Shown piece by piece: positions 25,961-33,373 of a DNA stretch of 37,382 bases. The position numbers were made by a program, and so were the translations under genes. Source of the stretch: CALEUX01 sp964521525. Lineage in GTDB: Bacteria > Bacteroidota > Bacteroidia > Bacteroidales > Marinilabiliaceae. The stretch spans positions 1-37,382 of the forward strand of contig CAZFTD010000011.1 in the NCBI GenBank assembly GCA_964521525.1, written 5' to 3'. Below the pieces are notes generated by a model. The model saw nothing but the letters and a program-made list of their open reading frames with translations. It was not told the DNA's origin and ran no database searches. Within the stretch, counting starts at the first letter, position 1. Each line of letters opens with the position of its first letter.

Positions 25961-26170
25961 ATGGAACAAATAAAACCCACCGACAAAATTTGCTATAACT
26001 GCAAATACCTGGCTTGGCTCATTGGTGTTGGACAAGGACTACGGTGTGGTCATCCCGACAATAGACAGGATGGCAACAAAGTACCATTAGTGCCAGGCAG
26101 GTTTCATACTTGCAACCTGTTTGAATTTAAAGATGAGGCCAAAAGTAAAAAATCCCCAAATAGAGAATAA
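25961..26170 (+). CDS. Small four-cysteine protein, probably metal-binding
   Basis: 69-aa cytoplasmic protein with Cys11-x2-Cys14, Cys29-Gly-His and Cys51. The CYNCKYLAW start and RCGHPDN middle look like a zinc-ribbon or iron-sulphur-type knuckle. No named family recognised. It lies 14 bp after the small membrane protein on the same strand and is probably co-transcribed with it. Confidence 0.65.
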   Translation: MEQIKPTDKICYNCKYLAWLIGVGQGLRCGHPDNRQDGNKVPLVPGRFHTCNLFEFKDEAKSKKSPNRE

Positions 26171-26186
26171 ACCAATAATAATTCAG

Positions 26187-26642
26187 TTAATCCCGGAATT
26201 CGAGATGATACAACACTTTATATAGTAAAGGATAAATGTAGCATGCCATACAAAAGCCAAAAGCGGCTTCTAAAAACGAGAACAATCCAAAAATCATTGC
26301 GAAAATAAACGCAGCATTAGGCCACATCAAACCTCCTAAAATAAGTATCGTAAAACAAAAAAAGAAACCAATACGCGCAGCAAAAATTTTGGGCCCGGCG
26401 TTAATTAATTTTTGCTGTAATGGCAGTATTTTAATTAAATTTCGCGAAATGGCAGCAAGCGGACTTAGTTTCGGCTGGTCGATAGCTCTGATAAAGAAAT
26501 CAACAGCCAGAAAAACAACAATTGCGTAGCACTGTGTTATTAAAAACAGGGATATCAATATAAATGTAAAAGCAGCATTCAGGCGCGAAATCCATTTATT
26601 AACCCTTTTTTCCGACATTGGACAAATTGCATTAAACTTCAT
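26187..26642 (-). CDS. DUF4395 membrane protein
   Basis: 151-aa inner-membrane protein. The pattern fits DUF4395: an N-terminal CPMSEKRVNKWISRLNA, a first helix, FLAVDFFIRA, PLAAISRNLIKILPL, the family signature NAGPKIFAARIGFFF, then two helices with the Cys-containing LEAAFGFCMACYIYPLL. The function of the family is unknown; some members occur beside rhodanese or thiol-related genes. It is convergent with the cysteine-rich gene, 16 bp apart. Confidence 0.82.
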   Translation of the reverse strand: MKFNAICPMSEKRVNKWISRLNAAFTFILISLFLITQCYAIVVFLAVDFFIRAIDQPKLSPLAAISRNLIKILPLQQKLINAGPKIFAARIGFFFCFTILILGGLMWPNAAFIFAMIFGLFSFLEAAFGFCMACYIYPLLYKVLYHLEFRD

Positions 26643-26774
26643 AGTTCATATTTTTTATTAAACACAATTATAAACTGTAAAGTTTAAGTTGTTTTCATCT
26701 GATTAAGCAAAATAACCATATCTTTTATTAATTTTGATTAACAATCCTTTCCCATATTCTTTAAACGGCTCATT

Positions 26775-26818
26775 ATTATCAATGTTGATCAAAAAAAATT
26801 TGGTTTTACATTGATAAT
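26775..26818. promoter_or_regulatory. 11-bp perfect inverted repeat upstream of the metallopeptidase gene
   Basis: ATTATCAATGT (26775-26785) and ACATTGATAAT (26808-26818) are exact reverse complements around a 22-bp centre. The right arm ends 83 bp before the ATG at 26902. No T run follows it, so it looks more like an operator or transcript hairpin than a terminator. Confidence 0.5.
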
Positions 26819-26901
26819 TGCCTTTTAAGCCTATGTTCTGAGTAATCATAACACAAGCGACTACAGTTTTCCAGATACCAAAATTTTAACCATCTATACT
26901 T

Positions 26902-28944
26902 ATGAAGTATTGTTTTACAATTATCGCAACCATCATGATGCTATCAGGCTGCAGCCCGAAACCAGAAAAAAGTGATGAACAAAAATCAAACATCACCGAA
27001 GTAACAATAGCAGACGCTATTAACAAAATAAAACTGCTCCATGCCGATTGCCCGCCCGAACGAGTTGAGCGTGGTATTCGCCATACTGCTTCCATTTGGT
27101 GGCCCACCGATGGCTCGCCCGAAGATTTTATAACCTTCTGCGAAAATAACTTTATTGCCGATTCGGCCGTGCTCAACCAATTGTTTACCAAAGTGAGCAA
27201 ACATATTGAAACCCTTTACGGACATTTCAACTGGATGATGCTAAAACTTCAGGAACCTGTGCATTTGAAGTTTGGTGACATTTTACCAATTGATGAAATG
27301 TTTAGTGGATACAACCCCGGCGCTCATTTACAAAACGATTTGTATGCCAATAAAATAGCATTTGTTATTGCACTTAATTTCCCTTACTATTCGTTAGCCG
27401 AGAAGGAAGAGCTGGGTAAAAACTGGACTCGCGAAGAATGGGCCAAAGCCCGCATTGGCGATATGTTTACATCGCGTGTACCATCCAAACTTTTGCAGGA
27501 ATACGCTAAAATTAGTTCCGATGCTGATTTGTACATCAGTCAATACAACATCTTTGCCGGAAAACTGCTTGATAACAATGGCAATACCTTATTTCCTGAA
27601 GATATGGTTTTGCTCTCACACTGGAACCTGCGCGACGAGCTTAAAGCAAATTACCCACTGGGCGATGAAGGCCTGAAAAAACAGGAAATGATTTATGCCG
27701 TTATGAAGCACATTATTGCTCAATCCATACCAAAACAGGTTATCAATAATAAAAATTTAAACTGGGCACCCTATACCAATACGGTAACCGAAAATGGTAA
27801 CGCTATAAATGCAACCCCTGAGCCCGACACACGCTATCGTCAGATTATCAATAATTTCAAGTCATTACAGGCGATGGATGCCTACTCTCCGCTTAACACC
27901 TACATACGACGAAATTTCGAAGGCGGTATGGAAATTGCCCAGCCACAGGTTGAAGAACTCTTTGTACGTTTTCTGGAATCAGATGTACTAAAAGAGGTTG
28001 GTAATTTAATAGCTCAACAACTGGGTCGTGAACTCAGGCCTTTTGATATTTGGTACGATGGCTTTAAACCACGCAGCAACATCAACGAAGAAACCCTGTC
28101 GGAGAAAACCCGAAAACTGTATCCAAATGCCGAAGCATTTAACAACGACCTGCCAAATATTCTGACTAAACTTGGCTTTTCACCTCAGCGCGCCAATGAA
28201 ATATGCGATAAAATATCAGTCGACCCGGCACGTGGTTCAGGCCATGCCTGGGGAGCTGCGCTGCGCGGCATGCAATCGCACCTGAGAACCAGAATACCGG
28301 ATAATGGCATGGACTACAAAGGCTATAACATTGCCATGCATGAGTTTGGCCACAACGTTGAGCAAACCATTTCGCTTTATAATGTTGATAATTATATGAT
28401 GAGCGGCGTTCCCAATACAGCATTTACCGAAGCGCTTGCATTCATCTTCCAGAAAAGAGATTTGGAATTGCTGGGAATGAAAGAAAGTGATGCCAGTGCC
28501 GATGCGTTCAGAAAGTTGGATTTGCTGTGGTCGGGTTATGAAATTATGGGCGTATCATTACTGGATATGCGCGTGTGGAAATGGCTGTACGAACATCCAG
28601 ATGCCAACGAAACCCAGTTAAAAGAGCAGGTAATAAAACTTGCCAAAGACATCTGGAACAGCTACTATGCTCCGGTTTATGGAATAAATGATGAGCCAAT
28701 TCTGGCCATTTACAGCCACATGATTAGCTATCCGCTGTATCTGTCGGCCTATGCTTACGGCAATATTATTGAATTTCAGATCGAAGAGTATTTAAAGGAC
28801 AAAAACTTTGCTGCCGAAGTTGACAGAATGTATCGTTTAGGCCGCTTAACCCCCAACCATTGGATGCAGGAAGCCGTTGGAAGTGACATGGATATTGAGC
28901 CAATGCTTAAAGCAGCCAAATCGGCTCTGGAGAGTTTAAAATGA
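26902..28944 (+). CDS. Putative gluzincin-type zinc metallopeptidase lipoprotein
   Basis: 680-aa lipoprotein (MLSGC lipobox, Cys17). The zinc site is His480-Glu481-x2-His484 in AMHEFGHNVEQ. A second Glu, 26 residues later in FTEALAFIF (Glu510), fits the gluzincin arrangement HExxH...E. The segment before the site (RGSGHAWGAALRGMQSHLRTR) and the helical character resemble M3-like peptidases, but I cannot name the family. Probably acts on peptides at the cell surface or in the periplasm. An inverted repeat lies upstream, and the next gene on the same strand, a Tat-type TIM-barrel lipoprotein, begins 94 bp downstream. Confidence 0.8.
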   Translation: MKYCFTIIATIMMLSGCSPKPEKSDEQKSNITEVTIADAINKIKLLHADCPPERVERGIRHTASIWWPTDGSPEDFITFCENNFIADSAVLNQLFTKVSKHIETLYGHFNWMMLKLQEPVHLKFGDILPIDEMFSGYNPGAHLQNDLYANKIAFVIALNFPYYSLAEKEELGKNWTREEWAKARIGDMFTSRVPSKLLQEYAKISSDADLYISQYNIFAGKLLDNNGNTLFPEDMVLLSHWNLRDELKANYPLGDEGLKKQEMIYAVMKHIIAQSIPKQVINNKNLNWAPYTNTVTENGNAINATPEPDTRYRQIINNFKSLQAMDAYSPLNTYIRRNFEGGMEIAQPQVEELFVRFLESDVLKEVGNLIAQQLGRELRPFDIWYDGFKPRSNINEETLSEKTRKLYPNAEAFNNDLPNILTKLGFSPQRANEICDKISVDPARGSGHAWGAALRGMQSHLRTRIPDNGMDYKGYNIAMHEFGHNVEQTISLYNVDNYMMSGVPNTAFTEALAFIFQKRDLELLGMKESDASADAFRKLDLLWSGYEIMGVSLLDMRVWKWLYEHPDANETQLKEQVIKLAKDIWNSYYAPVYGINDEPILAIYSHMISYPLYLSAYAYGNIIEFQIEEYLKDKNFAAEVDRMYRLGRLTPNHWMQEAVGSDMDIEPMLKAAKSALESLK

Positions 28945-29038
28945 TGATTTGTGTAAAATTCGCACGATCAAACATTTGTTTTTAAATTGAAATTTGTTTT
29001 TTTTGTTGTACACTTTTTTTCACCTAACAAATATTACA

Positions 29039-29938
29039 ATGAAACACCAAGACAGACGCAGTTTTTTAAAAATTAGCGCATTAGGCGTTCTGGGTGCTGC
29101 TGCATTAGGACGCAATGGCCTTACAGCCTGTGCTGCCCCAAAAGCAGCGCCGGTTAAATCGGGCATTGGCATACAATTGTACACCATTCGTGACAACATG
29201 GCCAAAGATGTGCCAGGCTCATTAAGGCAAGTTGCCGATATAGGCTATCAGTATCTTGAACTGGCAGGATATGCCGATGGTAAATTTTATGGCTATTCGC
29301 CCGAAGAATTCAAAAAAATAGTTGACGATCTGGGCATGGAAGTTATCAGCAGCCATACAGGTGTTGAAGTTAAAGGCGTTGATACCAGCAATGTTGACAT
29401 TATGGCCGAAGCCCATGCAAAGCTGGGAGTTAAATATTGCGTTCAGCCATGGTTGGTTGAAGAACGTCGTGTATCTGCCGACAGCTATAAACAATTTGTG
29501 GCTGAATTAAACACCATTGGTGGCGTTATGAAAAAATATGGCCTCCAATTCGGATATCACAACCATGACTTTGAATTCCACGAAGTTGATGGTCTTATTC
29601 CCTTCACCGATATTTTCATGCCCGAAAGCGACCCCGATTTGCTGACATTCGAAATCGACCTGTTCTGGGTTACCCGTGCCGGATTCGACCCGGTAAAACT
29701 GCTTCAGGATTTTCCCGGCAGATACCAGCTTTTCCACATGAAAGATATGGAAAACAGCGACGATAAATTCTTTGCCCCTGTTGGCGAAGGCGTTATTGAC
29801 TTTAAGGAAATTCTAAAATACAAGGATATTGCAGGCATGAAATATATGTTTGTTGAGCAGGACCGTACCCGCGATGGCGATGCTATGACTGCTATTACCA
29901 CCAGCTTTAACAATTTAAAAAATAAAATTCTGATTTAA
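29039..29938 (+). CDS. Tat-exported sugar phosphate isomerase/epimerase-like TIM-barrel lipoprotein
   Basis: I chose ATG 29039 because it gives a twin-arginine signal (DRRSFLKISALG) ending in a possible lipobox LTAC (Cys31). The frame also runs upstream to 28994. The 299-aa product is an AP-endonuclease-2-type TIM barrel: GIQLYTIRD, LELAGYADG, VISSHTG, then metal-site residues in GYHNHDFEF, LTFEIDLFW, LFHMKDM and a late Glu in MFVEQD. Many Bacteroidota have such exported barrel proteins next to glycan genes; the substrate is unknown. A clear terminator follows. Confidence 0.9.
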   Translation: MKHQDRRSFLKISALGVLGAAALGRNGLTACAAPKAAPVKSGIGIQLYTIRDNMAKDVPGSLRQVADIGYQYLELAGYADGKFYGYSPEEFKKIVDDLGMEVISSHTGVEVKGVDTSNVDIMAEAHAKLGVKYCVQPWLVEERRVSADSYKQFVAELNTIGGVMKKYGLQFGYHNHDFEFHEVDGLIPFTDIFMPESDPDLLTFEIDLFWVTRAGFDPVKLLQDFPGRYQLFHMKDMENSDDKFFAPVGEGVIDFKEILKYKDIAGMKYMFVEQDRTRDGDAMTAITTSFNNLKNKILI

Positions 29939-29963
29939 CCGTAATAATAATTCTCTTTAAAAC

Positions 29964-30001
29964 TAAAATCCCTTGTTTTTAAATAAACAGGGGATTTTTT
30001 T
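29964..30001 (+). terminator. Terminator after the TIM-barrel gene
   Basis: A stem formed by AATCCC-TTGTTT and AAACA-GGGGATT, with a short AT loop, followed by seven T. It starts 26 bp after the stop codon. Confidence 0.8.
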
Positions 30002-30030
30002 GCTCTATATATAATAAAATCACGTAATTA

Positions 30031-30204
30031 TCTTGGCAACACATTTCTTCCTTCAATAAGATTTTTAGAAAAGATTTTATTGATAACGCCCTTGCAATGT
30101 TGCACCAGGAAATAACTGCACTAATGGGTATTTTTAATTATAAGAATGAAACAGCAGTAATTGAGGATTATCAGGAAAACAGTTATTGGTTAAATTATAT
30201 ATAA
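30031..30204 (+). pseudogene. Orphan coding remnant without a start codon
   Basis: An open frame of 57 codons in this region, bounded upstream by a stop at 30025, reads SWQHISSFNKIFRKDFIDNA, then LAMLHQEITALMGIF and a tail ending SYWLNYI. The composition is protein-like (amphipathic, few rare residues) but there is no ATG at the beginning, and the terminator of the previous gene lies just upstream. The 82-bp repeat starts 6 bp after its stop, as it does after htpG. Probably the tail of a decayed gene. I cannot name the family. Confidence 0.35.
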
Positions 30205-30209
30205 GCAAA

Positions 30210-30291
30210 GTAGCTGTATAAATTTTAAGCTAATTTGTTATTGGATAAAAAGAGTTTTAGATAGGAGATAGATAGAGCAAATTAACAAGAT
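30210..30291 (+). repeat. 82-bp dispersed repeat, copy B
   Basis: Aligns without gaps to the minus strand of 6664-6745 at 72 of 82 bases. It starts GTAGCTGTATAAATT, includes ATTGGATA and AGAGTTTTAGATA, and ends AACAAGAT. It lies 6 bp after the stop of an orphan frame and 3 bp from the end of the convergent gene. Confidence 0.8.
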
Positions 30292-30294
30292 GTA

Positions 30295-30576
30295 TTACTT
30301 ATCAACTTTATTAAACCATTTTTGAGCAGAAGGTCTACGATGTGGGCAACCTGGCCAGCAACAAGGTTTACGTTTCCCCTCTTTTAGTTCATCAATCATA
30401 CGGTGTACATGCTCAACTCTGGTTTCATTTTTTTTGACGATAGTAACCCAACAAATCCACTCATTACGTTGGATTGCTGTCAAGTTGTTCCACCGCGTTA
30501 AAATTTCTTCGTTTGCGTTCAATGCCTTTTCTATATCTTCCGGCACTTCGTGCACAACACCAGGCAAAATATTCAT
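30295..30576 (-). CDS. YdeI/OmpD-associated (OmdA) family protein
   Basis: 93 aa. The start MNILPGVVHEVPEDIEKALNA and the core RWNNLTAIQRNEWICWVTIV match the OmdA domain. The C-terminal ELKEGKRKPCCWPGCPHRR is the conserved Cys-containing tail I recall from stand-alone members. The function is not established; relatives have been linked to peptide or bacteriocin resistance. It starts inside the preceding DUF1801 frame at a seven-A run (30576-30582). One indel there would fuse both into a YdeI-like DUF1801-OmdA protein. Confidence 0.8.
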   Translation of the reverse strand: MNILPGVVHEVPEDIEKALNANEEILTRWNNLTAIQRNEWICWVTIVKKNETRVEHVHRMIDELKEGKRKPCCWPGCPHRRPSAQKWFNKVDK

Positions 30577-30931
30577 TTTTTTCCTCCTCTATGCGAAACT
30601 CAACTATTCTTTTAATTAGCGATAAAGGCAACGGTTTGTCAATTTGAAACTGAATGGCCCCTTTTGAAGTTTTGTAATCTTCTAATTCATTTTTAAAATG
30701 AACAATTGAATTAGGTGCAGGATAAAAACCAATATGCTTTTTGTTACAAGCGTAGTAAACCAATACTTTGTTAAGGCGAAAGGCAGGCATTCCGTAGCTT
30801 ATTGTTTCAGTAGCCATTGGTGCAGCTTGCTTTATGGCAAATCGCAATTGTTCAAGCATTTCACGGATGTTGGCAGGTTGAGCTGTGTGGTATTCGTCAA
30901 TATCTCTGTATTTCAGATTGCTTTTGTTCAT
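30464..30931 (-). CDS. DUF1801 (YdhG-like, frataxin-fold) domain protein
   Basis: The 155-aa frame is a DUF1801 domain up to about residue 118: IREMLEQLRFAIKQAAPMATETISYGMPAFRLN, seen here in two halves, then HIGFYPAPNSIVHF and LPLSLIKRIVEFRIEEEKN. Some relatives are proposed iron-binding proteins. The last 36 residues (YFAWCCARSAGRYRKG onward) are Cys/Arg-rich, unlike the family, and are simply the OmdA gene read out of frame. An overlap of 113 bp is unusually long, so the true end is probably near 30580, either through a stop or by fusion to OmdA. It starts 10 bp after the helicase gene and is probably in the same operon. Confidence 0.75.
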   Translation of the reverse strand: MNKSNLKYRDIDEYHTAQPANIREMLEQLRFAIKQAAPMATETISYGMPAFRLNKVLVYYACNKKHIGFYPAPNSIVHFKNELEDYKTSKGAIQFQIDKPLPLSLIKRIVEFRIEEEKNEYFAWCCARSAGRYRKGIERKRRNFNAVEQLDSNPT

Positions 30932-30941
30932 TCGCCAGTCT

Positions 30942-32276
30942 TTACTTCTTCTTTTTCTGTCCCCTGGTTTTGGGTTTTCCGTATTTAGCCCACATTAAAT
31001 CAGCATGACGAACTTTTTTATTAACCTTTTTATTTTTGGCAAGTTTCTCGTGAAAAGCACCCCCACTGGTTTCTCTTTTTGGAAGTTTCACCAATAAATT
31101 TTTCATCACCACCTTGTCTTTGTCGAATTCCGACAACTCGTCAGATATTTCCAACGAACCGGGTAAATCAGCAATTGGGATTTCTATATTCATTAGACCT
31201 TCTATAGCCGCCTGCCGATCTTCGTCACGCGGCGTAATAAAACTAATGGCCTCACCTTGCTTGTCGGCACGTCCGGTTCGTCCAATTCGGTGAATGTAAG
31301 TTTCGGGCTCATCGGGCATATCAAAATTAACAACATGGCTCACATCTGAAATATCTAAACCGCGCGATACCAAATCGGTAGCAATTAACACCCTGATTTC
31401 GCCACTATGAAACTGGTTCACCATTCTAAAGCGGAAATTTTGTGCTTTATCGGAATGTACCACACCAATTTGATCGAAAAAAACAGCTTCCATCTTTTCA
31501 TAAACAATATCGGCCATATTTTTGGTTGCTGTAAAAACCAAAACTCGTGACATTTCATGGTTCTCAGTTAAAAGAAGCTCCAACAAATTGAGTTTGGTAT
31601 TAAAGTTGGGGACTTCGTAGCCCGTTTGATGAATGTTTGCGAGCGGCGTTCCTGTTGGCGCTGCTTCAATGCGCTCAGGGGAGGTAAAAAACGTTTGAAT
31701 CAGGTCCTCAACCTCTGGCGTTACAGTTGCCGAAAACATTAGGTTTTGCCTTTTGGCAGGTAATAAATCAAATATGGAAGTCAACTGATGCCTGAATCCT
31801 AAATCGAGCATCTCATCAACCTCATCCAAAATAAGTTTTTTCACACCTCTCAATGATACAAAGCCATCAAGGGCCAGATCGCGTAAACGGCCGGGAGTAG
31901 CCACCAGCACATCCATCCCCTCAGAAATTTCCCACGCCTGTGTTTTCATATTCACCCCGCCATACACACCTTTTACTACAATATTGGTGTAAGCAGCGAG
32001 CTTTTCTGCCACTTCAACCACCTGAACCACCAATTCGCGTGTTGGAACAAGAATCAATATCTGCGGAATGCGGTTTTTGGAAAACTTCCATTGGCGTAAG
32101 GCGGGTAATAAAAACGCAATGGTTTTGCCGGTTCCGGTTTGTGCAATACCCAAAACATCTTTCCCCGACATAATTACAGAAAAAGCTTTTTGCTGGATGG
32201 TTGTAGGATTTACAATCCCCATCTCGTCCAGTGCATTCAACAACGGTGTATTCAGGTTTAATTCACGAAAAGTCAT
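30942..32276 (-). CDS. DEAD-box ATP-dependent RNA helicase
   Basis: 444-aa cytoplasmic RNA helicase of the RhlE/DbpA type. Motifs in order: Q motif (NPTTIQQKAF), I AQTGTGKT, Ia PTRELV, Ib TPGR, II DEVD (a variant of DEAD), III SAT, IV VLVFTATK, V ATDLVSRGLDIS and VI HRIGRTGR. The C-terminal 60 residues are very basic (KKKVNKKVRHADLMWAKYGK and a final KKKK), typical of RNA-binding tails in Bacteroidota members. Probably acts in ribosome assembly or RNA turnover, which is family knowledge. It is followed by the DUF1801 and OmdA genes. Confidence 0.95.
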   Translation of the reverse strand: MTFRELNLNTPLLNALDEMGIVNPTTIQQKAFSVIMSGKDVLGIAQTGTGKTIAFLLPALRQWKFSKNRIPQILILVPTRELVVQVVEVAEKLAAYTNIVVKGVYGGVNMKTQAWEISEGMDVLVATPGRLRDLALDGFVSLRGVKKLILDEVDEMLDLGFRHQLTSIFDLLPAKRQNLMFSATVTPEVEDLIQTFFTSPERIEAAPTGTPLANIHQTGYEVPNFNTKLNLLELLLTENHEMSRVLVFTATKNMADIVYEKMEAVFFDQIGVVHSDKAQNFRFRMVNQFHSGEIRVLIATDLVSRGLDISDVSHVVNFDMPDEPETYIHRIGRTGRADKQGEAISFITPRDEDRQAAIEGLMNIEIPIADLPGSLEISDELSEFDKDKVVMKNLLVKLPKRETSGGAFHEKLAKNKKVNKKVRHADLMWAKYGKPKTRGQKKKK

Positions 32277-32336
32277 ATTGTAAAATTTCAGCTTGTAAAG
32301 GTAGCTTTAAAACTTAAGCCTGAAAAATTTTCGGTA

Positions 32337-33269
32337 TTACTGATTTGTTTTCATCCGGGCTCGTTTCTCCATTAAAAGCAGCGAATGATAAATAAAACTA
32401 TTAACCGGCACATCTAAACCAACCTCCTGAGCCAATCGCACCACGGCTCCATTTTGGTATTCCAATTCGGAGGGTTTGCCTTCCCAAACATCCCGGGTTA
32501 ACGAAGATGTTGAATCGTACGGGAAAGTATCTATAAACGACATGGTTTTATCAACAAACTCAGGTTCAATATTAACACCTCTGGCTCGTGCTAAATCAGC
32601 AACCTCGGTAAAAAGGTCAAACATTATTTTCCGGGTTTCTTCACATTCGCGAATCTCACCATAAGTAGAACGGGTAACGCCCAGCCAACCGCTAACACAA
32701 ATGCTAATATACTTTTTCCAGAGTTCCGATTGAATATCGCTGGCAATTTTCGATTTAATACCTGCCTCTGTAAAAGCAGAGTCAAGTTTTTTAAGTCGCA
32801 CACTGGGCGAATTGTCGCACTCGCCAAATACAATGGTAGGTTCCACGGCTAAATGGTTAATAACCCCGGGAGCTTCAATTTTGCTGATGATGCGGCACAA
32901 TCCGGCAATTACATTCGTTGCAGGCAAAACTTCTTTTAACTCATCGCTGGCCAGCACGCCATTTTGCAGCGGCAAAACGATGGTTTCGGAACCAATAATT
33001 TCCTTTATTTGAACAGCGGTTTCTTTAACCTGCCAGGCTTTGGTGGCAACTATTACCAAATCAACCTTACCAATAGACCCAATATCACTGGTTGCTTTGG
33101 CAGGATAGACTTTAAAGTCGCCATTAATACTTTTAACCGTTAGCCCATTTTTTAGGATGGCTTCCAAATGAGCGCCCCGCGCAATAAATGTAACATCGTT
33201 ACCGGCCATTGCCAACCGGCCACCAAAATAGCCTCCAACACCTCCGGTTCCTATAATTGCAATTTTCAT
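32337..33269 (-). CDS. panE: 2-dehydropantoate 2-reductase (ketopantoate reductase)
   Basis: 310-aa NADPH-dependent enzyme of the ApbA/PanE family, which reduces ketopantoate to pantoate for coenzyme A synthesis. The N-terminal Rossmann motif is IAIIGTGGVGGYFGGRLA, followed by DVTFIARGAH. A catalytic Lys lies in LWKKYI, with SGWLGVTRSTYGEI next to it. The C-terminal helical domain has WEGKPSELEYQNGAVVRLAQE, including the conserved Glu-Asn-containing box. Length is normal. Paralogues of this family with other 2-oxoacid substrates exist, so the exact substrate is not certain. Confidence 0.9.
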   Translation of the reverse strand: MKIAIIGTGGVGGYFGGRLAMAGNDVTFIARGAHLEAILKNGLTVKSINGDFKVYPAKATSDIGSIGKVDLVIVATKAWQVKETAVQIKEIIGSETIVLPLQNGVLASDELKEVLPATNVIAGLCRIISKIEAPGVINHLAVEPTIVFGECDNSPSVRLKKLDSAFTEAGIKSKIASDIQSELWKKYISICVSGWLGVTRSTYGEIRECEETRKIMFDLFTEVADLARARGVNIEPEFVDKTMSFIDTFPYDSTSSLTRDVWEGKPSELEYQNGAVVRLAQEVGLDVPVNSFIYHSLLLMEKRARMKTNQ

Positions 33270-33345
33270 GTGTAAATATTTTTTGTTAAGGATTCTCTGT
33301 TATCACGCCTTCAGTCACCTCTCTCCGGTCATCTGTTTCGAAACG

Positions 33346-33371
33346 CGGAATTCCGCTTCGCTTCACCTTCG
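33346..33371 (+). repeat. Short match to the dispersed repeat core at the photolyase 3' end
   Basis: CGGAATTCC-G-CTTCG and the following TTCACCTTCG match the CGGCATTCCACTTCG block of the 95-bp core at 21 of 26 bases in the same orientation. GCGGAATTCCGC (33345-33356) is a perfect palindrome. It begins just outside the photolyase stop, so it may mark the end of a degraded element. Confidence 0.35.
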
Positions 33372-33373
33372 GT

